Below, piece by piece: positions 26,556 through 35,124 of a stretch of 64,000 nt of DNA. The notes under the pieces are model-generated. The model had not been told where the DNA came from and searched no databases. It was given only the letters and a program-made list of their open reading frames with translations. This DNA is from Deltaproteobacteria bacterium (GTDB lineage: Bacteria > Myxococcota_A > UBA796 > SXON01), in NCBI GenBank assembly GCA_947445035.1, contig CANFCK010000004.1:1-64000 (forward strand), in the 5' to 3' direction. A program made the position numbers and the translations under genes. Position 1 is the first letter of the stretch. Every line of letters starts with the position of its first letter.

Positions 26556-28181
26556 ATGTCCTACGTTCACGGTGGTCGCTTGGTGGCCGAAGCGCTGCAC
26601 AAGGAAGGTGTCTCACACGTTTTCACGTTGTGCGGCGGCCACATCCAACACATCTACGACGGCTGCCTCGACTTCGGCATCCGCGTCGTCGACTTCCGCC
26701 ATGAGCAGGCCGCCGGGCACGCCGCCGAAGGGTGGGCGCGGGCCACCGGCAAGCCGGGTGTGGCCCTGGTCACCGCCGGCCCTGGGGTCACTGATGCGGT
26801 GACGGCCGCTGCGAACGCGATGCGCGGTGGGGTCCCGATGATCCTCATCGGCGGGCAGGGCCCGCGCTTCTTCAGCGGGATGGGCTCGCTCCAAGAGATG
26901 GATCACGTCACGCTCTTGCGCTCCATCACCAAGTGGTCGGTCACCGTCCCGGAAACCCGGCGGCTGCCGGACTTCATGGCGATGGCGTTCCGGAAGGCCA
27001 CGACCGGGGTTCCGGGGCCGGTCTTCCTCGAAATGCCGCTCGACATCCTGATGGGGATGGAGGAGGCGGACAACCTGAACTATCCCACGAACTACCGGAC
27101 CGAGGCCGTGGCGGGTGGGGACCCCACCGCGGTTCAGGCCGCGGCAGACCTGCTCTCGCGAGCCGAAAGGCCCGTGGTGCTCGTCGGAACGCAGTGGTGG
27201 TGGTCACCCTACAAAGCCGCGATTCACGAGTTCCTGGCCGGGTACGACGTTCCCGTTTTCCTCAACGGCGGCGCGCGGGGCGCCGTGCGGCCGGACGACC
27301 CACGATTCTTCCGGCTCTGCCGCAACAAGGCGCTCGCCTCGGCCGACGTGATCGTGGTTTTCGGGACTCCGTGGGACTTCCGGCTCAACTACGGCAACGA
27401 CGTTTCCCCCGGCACTCGGGTCATTCACATCGATCTCGATCCCGACGTGATCGGCCACAATCGGGGGGCCGACGTCGGCATCGTAGGGGACACGGGGCTC
27501 GTCATGCGGCAGCTCGCCCAGGCGGGTTCTCGGTCGGGTCCGGCCTGGCTCTCCGCGGTTCGGGACATGGAGGCCGCGCGCTTCGACAAGATGCAAGCCG
27601 AGCTCCACAGCGATGCGGTTCCGATCAACCCGCTCCGGTTCTCCTCGGAATTGGGCAAGGCGATGCCTCGAAACTCCTCGGTCGTCTGCGATGGCGGCGA
27701 TATCGTCGGCACCGCAGCGAAGGTGGTCGATGTTTGGGAGCCAGGGCGATGGATGGACCCCGGACCGCTCGGCACCCTCGGCGTGGGCCCGTCGTTCGCG
27801 ATGGCGGCGCGGTTGGCTCGGCCGGCTGACCCGGTGTTCATCATCTATGGGGATGGCAGCTTCGGACTCAACGGCATGGAGTACGAAGCGGCGGCACGGC
27901 AGGGGATTCCCTTCGTGGGCGTGATGGGCAACGACGGAGCGTGGACGCAGATCCGTCGAGGCCAAGCCCAGCTCTTCGGTCCCGAGCGGCTGCCCGCCAC
28001 GAGCCTCGCCTTCACCCGTTACGAAAAAATGGTGGAGGCCCTTGGCGGACACGGCGAATACGTCGAGCGCCCGGAGGAAATTCGCCCGGCCATCGACCGC
28101 GCGCTCGAAAGCGGCAAGCCCGCGCTGGTCAACGTGAAGATCGGCACCTCCGCTTTCCGCGAAGGCGCCATCTCCGTCTGA
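26556..28181 (+). CDS. ThDP-dependent acetolactate-synthase-like enzyme
   Basis: 541 residues from ATG 26556, with CGGGAG five bases upstream. It has the three-domain layout of thiamine-diphosphate enzymes. The activating Glu is in RHEQAAGHAAEGWAR near residue 52, the central domain includes ERPVVLVGTQWWW near 222, and the ThDP motif is GDGSFGLNGMEYEAA (GDG) with GNDGAW closing it near 450-480. Sequence style suggests acetolactate synthase, 2-hydroxyacyl-CoA lyase or oxalyl-CoA decarboxylase relatives. No small regulatory ilv subunit or CoA gene is adjacent, so the reaction cannot be fixed. Confidence 0.87.
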   Translation: MSYVHGGRLVAEALHKEGVSHVFTLCGGHIQHIYDGCLDFGIRVVDFRHEQAAGHAAEGWARATGKPGVALVTAGPGVTDAVTAAANAMRGGVPMILIGGQGPRFFSGMGSLQEMDHVTLLRSITKWSVTVPETRRLPDFMAMAFRKATTGVPGPVFLEMPLDILMGMEEADNLNYPTNYRTEAVAGGDPTAVQAAADLLSRAERPVVLVGTQWWWSPYKAAIHEFLAGYDVPVFLNGGARGAVRPDDPRFFRLCRNKALASADVIVVFGTPWDFRLNYGNDVSPGTRVIHIDLDPDVIGHNRGADVGIVGDTGLVMRQLAQAGSRSGPAWLSAVRDMEAARFDKMQAELHSDAVPINPLRFSSELGKAMPRNSSVVCDGGDIVGTAAKVVDVWEPGRWMDPGPLGTLGVGPSFAMAARLARPADPVFIIYGDGSFGLNGMEYEAAARQGIPFVGVMGNDGAWTQIRRGQAQLFGPERLPATSLAFTRYEKMVEALGGHGEYVERPEEIRPAIDRALESGKPALVNVKIGTSAFREGAISV

Positions 28182-28193
28182 ACTTCCGCCTCT

Positions 28194-29177
28194 TTACTCG
28201 GTGACGCGCACCATCGCGCACGCGACGCCGATCGGCTCGCGCTTGCCGTCGCACGTCTTGTACCGATCGAAGTACACCACGTGCCGGCCGGGTTCGCTCA
28301 GCGCCACGGTGGCGTCCCAGCGGGGACCGAATTTCTTGTCGTCGACGGTTTGCAGCTCGCCCTGCACCTTGACCCAGTCCTTATAGACGTCGGCCGAGTA
28401 CGTGCAGCCCGGAGCGCCCTTCTGCGCCTTCTGCATCCACGCCGAGAACTTGATCGCGCCCGCCGCTTGGGTCGGCAGGTGGACGCCATCGGGTCCCGGC
28501 GCTCCCGCCGAGTCCACGTCCTTGCAGGCCGACCAGATATACTCAGCGTCCGCTTTAACGAATTTCGCCGTGCCGATCTGATTTTCGAATTCGTTGAGCT
28601 TGCCGTCCACCATGGTCTGGTACTTGTCCTGGACGGTGATCACGCACTTAGCCGTGTCGATGGCGACGAGGAACTTGCTCCGCAGCTTGTTGTTCGGGCT
28701 GTTGTCGACCTTGCGTTGTTGGGCGATTTCCGGCCCCTTCAACTTCTTCAGCTCCTTGTTGACCTCCTCGGCCGACTTCGTGGCCACGTCGAGCGCGACG
28801 CCCGTAGCCGCGACGACTTCCGCAGGGTCGCAAACGCCGTCGTGAACCGCCGCTGAAGCATGGCAGAACGCACCGACGTGCGCATCGGACTCCAAGCAGG
28901 TGAGGATCTTTCCCGTTTCGTTGGGCGCGCAGTCGTAGGAGAACATGTCGCTGATCGATCCGGCCGTGTAGTTCGCCTTGGTGACCCCAGCCTCATCCAC
29001 AAAGCGCATACGGGCCGTGGGATCCGGCACGTTGGGCCCGGCGGGCTGCGGCTTGTCGTAAAGCCAGGCCGTCCCGCCGAGCTTGGCGAGATCCAACTCG
29101 CACGCCGGTTTCGCCGGCTTCGCGGGGGGCTTGGGGGGTTGGGGCATTTCGCAGGCGAGCGCGAGAAAGAAGAACAT
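28194..29177 (-). CDS. Lipoprotein of unknown function
   Basis: 327 residues. ATG 29177 follows CGGAG at good spacing and gives MFFFLALAC, a minimal lipoprotein signal with Cys at residue 9. A Lys/Pro-rich tether (PKPPAKPAKPAC) follows. The globular part has eight or so cysteines and a lysine-rich helix (EEVNKELKKLKGPEIAQQRK) but no recognised family. The end of the protein (GRHVVYFDRYKTCDGKREPI) looks like a small beta domain. It converges on the ThDP gene with 12 bases between stops and is divergent from the motor operon. Confidence 0.75.
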   Translation of the reverse strand: MFFFLALACEMPQPPKPPAKPAKPACELDLAKLGGTAWLYDKPQPAGPNVPDPTARMRFVDEAGVTKANYTAGSISDMFSYDCAPNETGKILTCLESDAHVGAFCHASAAVHDGVCDPAEVVAATGVALDVATKSAEEVNKELKKLKGPEIAQQRKVDNSPNNKLRSKFLVAIDTAKCVITVQDKYQTMVDGKLNEFENQIGTAKFVKADAEYIWSACKDVDSAGAPGPDGVHLPTQAAGAIKFSAWMQKAQKGAPGCTYSADVYKDWVKVQGELQTVDDKKFGPRWDATVALSEPGRHVVYFDRYKTCDGKREPIGVACAMVRVTE

Positions 29178-29437
29178 CTGGACTCCGGGTTCTGGAGGCG
29201 CGGCAATACCAGTTTCAGCCCCGACTCGTCAAGAGGCGGTGACGTAGGGGCGCTTGACGTTTTTTTTTCGCACCCGTTGTGACACTTCTGGTCATATGGC
29301 CTGAGGCCTCCTGCACCGGGGCGTCAAAGAGGCTTTACGCTCTCCTTGCTCCTCGGTGTGGTCAGCCCTGCGCGCACCTGCTACAAGGGTCGGCGCTTCC
29401 CAACCCAATTCGGCCCGAGCGGCCGAGGAGTGATTCG
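29178..29437. promoter_or_regulatory. Intergenic region upstream of the exbBD operon
   Basis: A 260-base divergent gap holding the promoters of the lipoprotein gene and of the exbB-exbD-exbD operon. It contains a TTGACG box at 29254-29259 followed by nine T's, but no clear -10 box at the right spacing. GAGGAG at 29425-29430 is the exbB ribosome site. No gene was seen. Confidence 0.4.
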
Positions 29438-30094
29438 ATGGCCGACTTTATGCAGTTCTACCGTGAAGGCGGCTGGGGTATGAACCTCATCTCGCTGTGC
29501 CTGTTCACCTCGATCGGGATCATCATCGAGCGGGTCAAGGTGTTGTGGCTCGACAGCTCCGAGAACAAGCACGCGCTGCTTACCGGCCTGAACCAGCACA
29601 TCATGCGTGGCGATGTCCAGGCGGCCATCCGCTGGCTCTCCAGCCAGAAGCCGGGGCCGATTAGCCGCATCCTGCGCGCGGGCCTGATGAAGGCCCACCG
29701 CCCCGACAAAGAAATCCAGGCGGCGCTCGATCAGGCCTCGCTCTCCGAAGTGCCTCGCCTCGAAGCGCGTACCGGCTACCTCGCGGTGCTCTCCAACACG
29801 GCCACCCTGTGCGCCTTGATTGGGACGATCTCGGGGCTCATCAAGACCTTCGGTTCGCTCTCGGGCGCCGACCCGGCCAAGAAGTCCGAGCTGCTCTCGG
29901 CGGGCATCTCCGAAGCGATGCACTGCACGCTCTACGGGCTCGCCAGCGCGGCCTTCGTCATCGTCATCTACGCGGTGATCCAGGCCAAGACCCAGCACAC
30001 GCTCGAGGCGATCAACGAGTCCGTGGTTGCGGAACTCAACTTCGTACTCTCCAACCGTGCCGCCAAGTCCGAAGGCGCACAGGCGGTCGGGTAG
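29438..30094 (+). CDS. exbB: MotA/TolQ/ExbB proton-channel protein
   Basis: 218 residues from ATG 29438. Three membrane segments are visible (LISLCLFTSIGIIIERV near residue 18, YLAVLSNTATLCALIGTISG near 115 and LYGLASAAFVIVIYAVI near 170), in the usual ExbB/TolQ arrangement with a long cytoplasmic loop between the first two. It forms the pentameric stator of an inner-membrane motor driven by the proton gradient. Two ExbD-type genes follow directly. Whether it energises TonB, Tol or a gliding-type machine cannot be decided, because no tonB or tolB gene is present. Confidence 0.9.
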   Translation: MADFMQFYREGGWGMNLISLCLFTSIGIIIERVKVLWLDSSENKHALLTGLNQHIMRGDVQAAIRWLSSQKPGPISRILRAGLMKAHRPDKEIQAALDQASLSEVPRLEARTGYLAVLSNTATLCALIGTISGLIKTFGSLSGADPAKKSELLSAGISEAMHCTLYGLASAAFVIVIYAVIQAKTQHTLEAINESVVAELNFVLSNRAAKSEGAQAVG

Positions 30095-30097
30095 GTC

Positions 30098-30619
30098 ATG
30101 AGCATCAGCGTCGAGGGGGGCAAGGGCCGCGGCAAGGCGATGGGGGTCGAGCTCAATCTCGTCCCGTTCATCGACTTCTTGTCGTGCCTCATCGCCTTCC
30201 TGATGATGACCGCTGTCATGACTGAAATCCACGCGGTCGATGTGGAGCAGAGCATCTCCCCGCCCGATCCGAACCAGATCCCTCCGGATCCGCCTCCCCC
30301 CCCTCCGCTGACCGTGGCTGTGAACCTCGACAGCCTCTGGATCGCGCGCAAGGTGGAAGAGGGGCAGAAGCTCCCCAAGGTCGGCGAGGAAATGGACTGG
30401 GCCAAGCTGGAAGAAATCATGGTCAAAGACCGTGAGACCTTCCCCACCGAAGACATGATCGTCATCAACACTTCGGACGGTGTGCCGTTTGAGAGCATGA
30501 TGGGGGTCTTGGATATGTCGCGACGGCTCGGCTACGCGAAGACGGCGCTCGCAGGCGGTCCTGCCGCAGCAAGCCCGGCAAACGCACCCATCCCTGTCGC
30601 ACCCGCGGGTGTTCCATGA
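30098..30619 (+). CDS. exbD: ExbD/TolR-family protein (first copy)
   Basis: 173 residues starting 3 bases after exbB. The single membrane helix carries the proton-relay Asp in LNLVPFIDFLSCLIAFLMMT near residue 25. A Pro-rich stretch (PPDPPPPPPL) spans the periplasm, followed by the small peptidoglycan-side domain (MIVINTSDGVPFESMMGVLD) near 125-150 and an Ala/Pro tail. Its stop overlaps the next start (ATGA), so translation is coupled. Confidence 0.9.
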   Translation: MSISVEGGKGRGKAMGVELNLVPFIDFLSCLIAFLMMTAVMTEIHAVDVEQSISPPDPNQIPPDPPPPPPLTVAVNLDSLWIARKVEEGQKLPKVGEEMDWAKLEEIMVKDRETFPTEDMIVINTSDGVPFESMMGVLDMSRRLGYAKTALAGGPAAASPANAPIPVAPAGVP

Positions 30620-31191
30620 GCGTCGTTACCCCTGGGCGTCGGCCGGCGTTCCCGCCGATCGGGCGCCTCCGTTCAAGTCCGCTGTCGGGTGGGAAGAAGA
30701 GCGGCTTCGTGTCGCTCAACCTCACCCCGATGGTCGACATGTTCACCATCCTCGTCGTCTTCCTGATCCAGCTGTTCAAGGCCTCGGGCGAGGTTGAGCT
30801 CTCCAGCAAGATCCAGGTCCCCAAGACCCTGGCCAGCGCACCGATGGAAGGCGTGACCGGCACCGTGGTGCAGGTTTCCTCTCCCAAGGACGGCGAAGCC
30901 GAGGGCATTCTACTCCTGGACGCGATTCCCTTCACCACGGAAGAGATGGGCTCGGAGCTTGATATTCCGATTCCGGGCATGGTCGCTCGGCTGGTCAAGA
31001 CGCGCGAACAGAACGAGAAGATCTTTGGTCGCGACCCGACCAAGCCGTACGATGGGCTGCTCATCATCCAGGCGGACATCAAGACGGACTTCCGGCTGAT
31101 CCGGCGAATTTTGGCCTCGTCCAACGAAGCCGGCTGGGCCAAGTTCAAGTTCGTCTCTCAACCCGCCGCTTCGGGCAAGGCCGCGGAGTAG
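30616..31191 (+). CDS. ExbD/TolR-family protein (second copy)
   Basis: 191 residues, start overlapping the previous stop. A 30-residue cytoplasmic extension precedes the helix, which has the key Asp in LNLTPMVDMFTILVVFLIQL near residue 38. The periplasmic domain ends with PYDGLLIIQADIKTDFRLIR and RRILASSNEAGW, as in ExbD. Paired, non-identical ExbD proteins probably form a heterodimer inside the ExbB ring, which is common in deltaproteobacterial motors. The operon ends with a strong terminator. Confidence 0.9.
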   Translation: MSVVTPGRRPAFPPIGRLRSSPLSGGKKSGFVSLNLTPMVDMFTILVVFLIQLFKASGEVELSSKIQVPKTLASAPMEGVTGTVVQVSSPKDGEAEGILLLDAIPFTTEEMGSELDIPIPGMVARLVKTREQNEKIFGRDPTKPYDGLLIIQADIKTDFRLIRRILASSNEAGWAKFKFVSQPAASGKAAE

Positions 31192-31214
31192 TCCGGGGCG
31201 CACTCGGGCAACGT

Positions 31215-31246
31215 CGGGCCGCCTTCGGGCGGCCCGCACTGTTTTT
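31215..31246 (+). terminator. Rho-independent terminator of the exbBD operon
   Basis: A perfect nine-pair GC stem (31215-31223 with 31228-31236) closed by a TTCG tetraloop is followed by CACTG and five T's (31242-31246). It lies 24 bases after the second exbD stop and ends just before the next gene's ATG. Confidence 0.93.
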
Positions 31247-31248
31247 GC

Positions 31249-32985
31249 ATGGCGACGGACCCGCACCTCCTGGCCCTTGGCGCTGCGCTCGAGCGCGAGC
31301 GCAGAGCCGTGCTCGTCGAACATGAGAGCTTCCAGGCCCTTCCCCTCGCGACACGGCGGGCCGTGGGATTCAGTTCTTATCCGCTGGTTGTCGATGCCCT
31401 TGAGTTGAGGAGCCGCGGCCGGGTCAACGTGGTGCTCCGGGGCACCGACGTAGGCGATGCGTTTCACCCCGGCGACCCCGTCACTCTCGCTCCGGTGGGT
31501 CGACCAAATGACGGCCTCGTCGCGCGCATCGAGGGCGTCGATGACGCGACGATCGAGCTTCGGTTGGCGGAGGTTCCCGAAGGGAGCGGCCCGTGGTGCG
31601 TCAGCCGCCGGCTCGATTTCGCCTGGCTCGACGGTCAGGTTCAAGCCATACAAACGGGCGCGGAGCGGCGCACCCCATTGACGGACCTGCTTTTGGGGTA
31701 CGAGCGGCCCTACCGTCCTGACCCGCGTGAGCACGGCGCCTTCCGTAAGCTCGACAGCGCCCAGCGCGCAGCGGCGGAGCTGGCCCTGGGAGCGACGGAG
31801 ATTGGCCTGGTTCACGGCCCGCCCGGCACCGGGAAGACGCAGACATTGATCGCGATCCTGGAAGCGCTGGTGGAAACTGGGGAACGGCCCTGGGCGCTCG
31901 CGGAGAGCAATGCTGCCGTCGACCAGCTGGCCCTGAAGGCCCGCACGGCTGGCTTGGACGTGGTCAGACTGGGCGTGAGCGCCCGTATCGGCTCTGAGGT
32001 GCAGCCCCTGACGCTCGAGTGGCGGATCCTCCACGGTTCGCGCGCGGAGGTGATTCGGTCCTTGATGCGCCAGGCCTCGCGCGCGAGCGGTCCGGAAGGC
32101 GTCGAGCTGCGCGATGCCATCCGGTCGGAATGGGCGGTGGCCAAGCGCGAAATCCTCGGTGCGGCCGACGTCCTGGCGATGACGCTGGGCTCCCTCGCGA
32201 CGCGGGGGCGTGATCTCGCCGCCCCGCGCACCGCCGTCGTGGACGAGGCCTCGCAGATCATGGAGCCGGCCCTCTGGGTCCTCGCGGCAAAGGTCAAGCG
32301 AATGATCCTCGCCGGTGATCCCATGCAGCTTGGGCCGGTCGTGAAGTCGCGCGACCCGCTTTTGGAGCGCTCGTTGCTACGCCGCCTCGTGGACGAGGGC
32401 TTCTGCTTCCCGATGCTGGTTCAGCAGTATCGATTCAACGACGAGCTCCTGGGGTTGTGCGCCCCCACCTACGGCGGCCAGCTGGTCTCGCACCCCTCGG
32501 TCGCGACCTCAACGCTTTCCCCCGCAGCCCGATGGATCGACACGGCCGGAATGGGCTTTGATGAAGAGCCGGATGCCGCTGAATCATTCCACAATCCGGG
32601 CGAGCTGCAGCTGCTGCAACGGCTGTACGCGGAGCTCGTCGCCGAAGGCGTGCTGGCGGGCGACGTCGGCGTGGTGACACCGTATCGAGGGCAGGTGCTC
32701 CGCATTCGCGCGGCGCTGCCGGGCGTAGAGGTGGGCTCCGTCAACGCGTTCCAAGGCCGCGAAAAGCGCGTCATCCTGGTGAGCTTTGTGCGAAGCAACC
32801 CGGAGCAGACACTGGGTTTTGTGGCGGATCCTCGTCGCCTCAATGTGACGGTCACGCGCGCTCGGGACCGGCTGATCCTGGTCGGAGACTCGGCGACCCT
32901 GGGGGCCAATCCCCACTACCAGCGGGTCATCGACACCATCGCGGCGCAGGGGGGCTACCAGAGCGGGTGGGAGTTCATGGACTGA
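31249..32985 (+). CDS. SF1B DNA/RNA helicase (UPF1/DNA2-like)
   Basis: 578-residue superfamily 1 helicase. An N-terminal beta-barrel region to about residue 165 precedes the motor motifs: Walker A GPPGTGKTQT near 193, ESNAAVDQL (Ia), VDEASQIMEP (II) near 330, AGDPMQLGP (III) near 357, QYRFND (IV) near 392, NAFQGREKRVILVSF (V) near 503 and LNVTVTRARDRLILVGD (VI) near 530. This matches bacterial IGHMBP2/UPF1-type helicases of unknown duty. ATG 31249 lies two bases after the terminator T-run, so there is no room for an ordinary leader from an upstream promoter. Leaderless translation or readthrough is likely. The 3' end overlaps the convergent peptidase gene by 11 bases. Confidence 0.92.
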   Translation: MATDPHLLALGAALERERRAVLVEHESFQALPLATRRAVGFSSYPLVVDALELRSRGRVNVVLRGTDVGDAFHPGDPVTLAPVGRPNDGLVARIEGVDDATIELRLAEVPEGSGPWCVSRRLDFAWLDGQVQAIQTGAERRTPLTDLLLGYERPYRPDPREHGAFRKLDSAQRAAAELALGATEIGLVHGPPGTGKTQTLIAILEALVETGERPWALAESNAAVDQLALKARTAGLDVVRLGVSARIGSEVQPLTLEWRILHGSRAEVIRSLMRQASRASGPEGVELRDAIRSEWAVAKREILGAADVLAMTLGSLATRGRDLAAPRTAVVDEASQIMEPALWVLAAKVKRMILAGDPMQLGPVVKSRDPLLERSLLRRLVDEGFCFPMLVQQYRFNDELLGLCAPTYGGQLVSHPSVATSTLSPAARWIDTAGMGFDEEPDAAESFHNPGELQLLQRLYAELVAEGVLAGDVGVVTPYRGQVLRIRAALPGVEVGSVNAFQGREKRVILVSFVRSNPEQTLGFVADPRRLNVTVTRARDRLILVGDSATLGANPHYQRVIDTIAAQGGYQSGWEFMD

Positions 32986-34069
32986 GCCGGGCCAGGGCGG
33001 CCGCCAGTTGCGCGTCCTGGACCGCCCTGACCGCCAGGGGGGAGCGGACGTCGAGGGCCTCCGTCAGGCGGGCCACGAGTTCGTCCGGCATCACCCCCGC
33101 GCCCGGCTCGATGACGCTCCCGTCCGGCAGGAAGTAGCGCCCCACGGTCAGCTTCAGCGCCGACCCGTCGTCGTACTGAAACAAACGCTGCACGGACCCC
33201 TTCCCGTAGGTTCGCGCGCCGATGAGCGAGGCGCGGTCGAGCTTGCGGAGCGCCCCGGCGGCGATCTCGGCGGCGCTTGCGGTCTCCCGGTCGACCAGCA
33301 CCACGAGCGGGAACGCCCAGTCCGATCGTGAAGCTGTCGCCAGGATCACCTTGTCCGCAACCGCGCGCTGTCGCACGGTCACGATGGTCCCGGCGCCCAC
33401 GAAGCGGTCCACCAGCCGGGCCGCCTCGTCCACCTGACCCCCCGGGTTGTCACGTAGGTCGAGGATCATTCCGCGAGGAGGCGGCCGAGTGGGCACGGCG
33501 CGGACCAGCGGCTCGACGACCGGATCGTGAAAGTGTGCTACTCGAACCACGATGATCCCGTTGAGCATCGCAGTGGTGACTGCGGGCTCGCGGGCGACGG
33601 CACGAAGGATTGCCAGGTCTCGCGCCTTCCCGTCGCGTACCAGGGTGAACTGCACGACCGTGCCCACCACGCCGTCGAACTGTGATGGTTCCGTGCCCAT
33701 GATGCAGTCGCCGGGGAGCACCCCGACCACCTCGGCAGGGCCCCATGCCTCCAAGGCGGTCACCCGCAGCCCGCAGGAGTCTTTGACGAGGGTCGCCCCG
33801 ATTCCGAGGTTCAACCCGGCTTCCTGACGCCGAATCTTGGTCCAGGTCTCAGCCGGGAAATAGGCGCTGTGAGGATCGAGGGCGCTGGCGACTCCCAGCA
33901 GCGAGGCGGTCACGACGCTGGAGAGGGGGAGCTCCGTCGCGGCGTAGCTTTCGATATCGGACACCACGACGGCGTAGTGGTCCAGTGCGGCGTAGGGGTC
34001 AGCGGCTCCGATGAGCACGGTGACCACGGCCCCGGCGGCGAAGGCGCCGACGTGTCCGAGCGCCTTCAT
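32975..34069 (-). CDS. ctpA: S41 C-terminal processing peptidase
   Basis: 364 residues; ATG 34069 overlaps the stop of the envC-like gene. A membrane-anchoring or signal segment (VGAFAAGAVVTVLIGAA) is at the N-terminus. A reduced PDZ-like region (GATLVKDSCGLRVTALEAWG) precedes the S41 core, with GMILDLRDNPGG near residue 200, catalytic Ser in DRETASAAEIAAGALR near 260 and Lys in TYGKGSVQ near 290. Such periplasmic proteases trim peptidoglycan hydrolases and similar substrates. The operon position after ftsE, ftsX and envC points to a cell-division or wall-remodelling role. Confidence 0.9.
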   Translation of the reverse strand: MKALGHVGAFAAGAVVTVLIGAADPYAALDHYAVVVSDIESYAATELPLSSVVTASLLGVASALDPHSAYFPAETWTKIRRQEAGLNLGIGATLVKDSCGLRVTALEAWGPAEVVGVLPGDCIMGTEPSQFDGVVGTVVQFTLVRDGKARDLAILRAVAREPAVTTAMLNGIIVVRVAHFHDPVVEPLVRAVPTRPPPRGMILDLRDNPGGQVDEAARLVDRFVGAGTIVTVRQRAVADKVILATASRSDWAFPLVVLVDRETASAAEIAAGALRKLDRASLIGARTYGKGSVQRLFQYDDGSALKLTVGRYFLPDGSVIEPGAGVMPDELVARLTEALDVRSPLAVRAVQDAQLAAALARLSP

Positions 34070-35124
34070 CGGGCCAGCCACTCCGTCGGGTCCTGGGGCG
34101 TGCCGTTGTAACGGAGCTCGAAATGGAGCTGTGGTGTCGTGTCTTCGGCCAGCCCGGTCGTCCCGACGATGCCGAGGACGTCGCCTGCTTGCACCGGCTG
34201 GTCCACGACCACCCGGAGCCCGTTGGCGTGGGCGTAAAGCGTCGCGTAGCTGCCGTGTTGGACCATCACCATTTGTCCGTATCCGCGTACGTACCCGGCC
34301 CTGGTGACCACGCCGGCGGCGACGGCGCGGAAGTTGCTGCCTGCGTCCGTCGCCCAGTCCATGCCCTGGTTGGTGGCGCGGGCGCCGGTCGCAGGGTCGG
34401 TGTAGCCACCGTATCCGCGGACGAGTCGGCCGCTGACTGGTCGCGGTAACTGTCCCCGGAGCGTACGGAAGTCGGCGTTGGTGGGCGCCGCCGCGCTCTC
34501 CGGCATGGAGCCCTCGCGCGAGCGGGCCGAGCTGTCGAAGTCGCGGCGCGCCACTTGGGTTTCGGTCGCGACGCGCGCCGCCAGAACCGGGGTCTGGCGC
34601 ATGTCGCGGAGCCGGGCTGTGCGTCGGCGCCTCTCGGCGTCCAGCCCCTCGCGCTGGGCCTCCAGCTGAGTCCCGAGCTGGCGGGTGGCTTCGTTGGCGG
34701 TCTCGGCGCTCGCGGCCGCCTTGCGCTTGGATTCGGCCAGCGCGGCGAATTCGGCGGTCCGAGCTTCATCGCTTGCGAGCGCCAGTCGCAGGTAGACCGC
34801 CCGGCGTCGCAGGTCCGCGGGGTCGTCGGCGGCGAAAAGGAGTCGGAGCAAGCCGAACCGGCGAAGGCGATAGAGGCTGCCGACGAGGCTCCGCGCGCTG
34901 TCCGCGCGCTGCCCAACGCGAGCACTGGCCGCTGCGGCCTCGGCGAGCCGGGCCTGACGGTCGGCCTCCGCGGTGGCGAGCGTGGTCTGCAACGTGGCCA
35001 ACTGACCGTCGAGTTGGCCGATTTGTGTGTCGTAGGCTTCGATCTCTCCCAAGAGCGTACGCGCGTCCCCTTCTTGGGCCAGCCCGACGGCGCAGAGGGC
35101 CGCGAGGAGGGCGCCCGGGCTCAC
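34066..35124 (-). CDS. envC: EnvC-like M23 murein hydrolase activator
   Basis: 352 residues from GTG 35124, whose GTGA overlaps the ftsX stop. A signal peptide (ALLAALCAVGLAQEG) is followed by a long coiled coil, about residues 20-200 (EIEAYDTQIGQLDGQLATLQ, KRKAAASAETANEATRQL), and a LytM/M23 domain at 235-352. In that domain the first zinc His is Asn (NQGMDW) and the HLH motif is QLHFE, so it should not bind zinc. Like EnvC it is therefore probably a non-catalytic activator of amidases, controlled by FtsEX. Order and overlap with ftsX agree. Confidence 0.9.
   Translation of the reverse strand: MSPGALLAALCAVGLAQEGDARTLLGEIEAYDTQIGQLDGQLATLQTTLATAEADRQARLAEAAAASARVGQRADSARSLVGSLYRLRRFGLLRLLFAADDPADLRRRAVYLRLALASDEARTAEFAALAESKRKAAASAETANEATRQLGTQLEAQREGLDAERRRRTARLRDMRQTPVLAARVATETQVARRDFDSSARSREGSMPESAAAPTNADFRTLRGQLPRPVSGRLVRGYGGYTDPATGARATNQGMDWATDAGSNFRAVAAGVVTRAGYVRGYGQMVMVQHGSYATLYAHANGLRVVVDQPVQAGDVLGIVGTTGLAEDTTPQLHFELRYNGTPQDPTEWLAR

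Noticed and set aside
29250..29300. Sigma-70 promoter from the TTGACG box at 29254
   Set aside because: No recognisable -10 hexamer occurs 16-18 bases downstream, so I did not call it a promoter.
31249..32985. Defence-associated helicase
   Set aside because: All motifs fit a general UPF1/IGHMBP2-like helicase, and no nuclease or methylase gene is adjacent.
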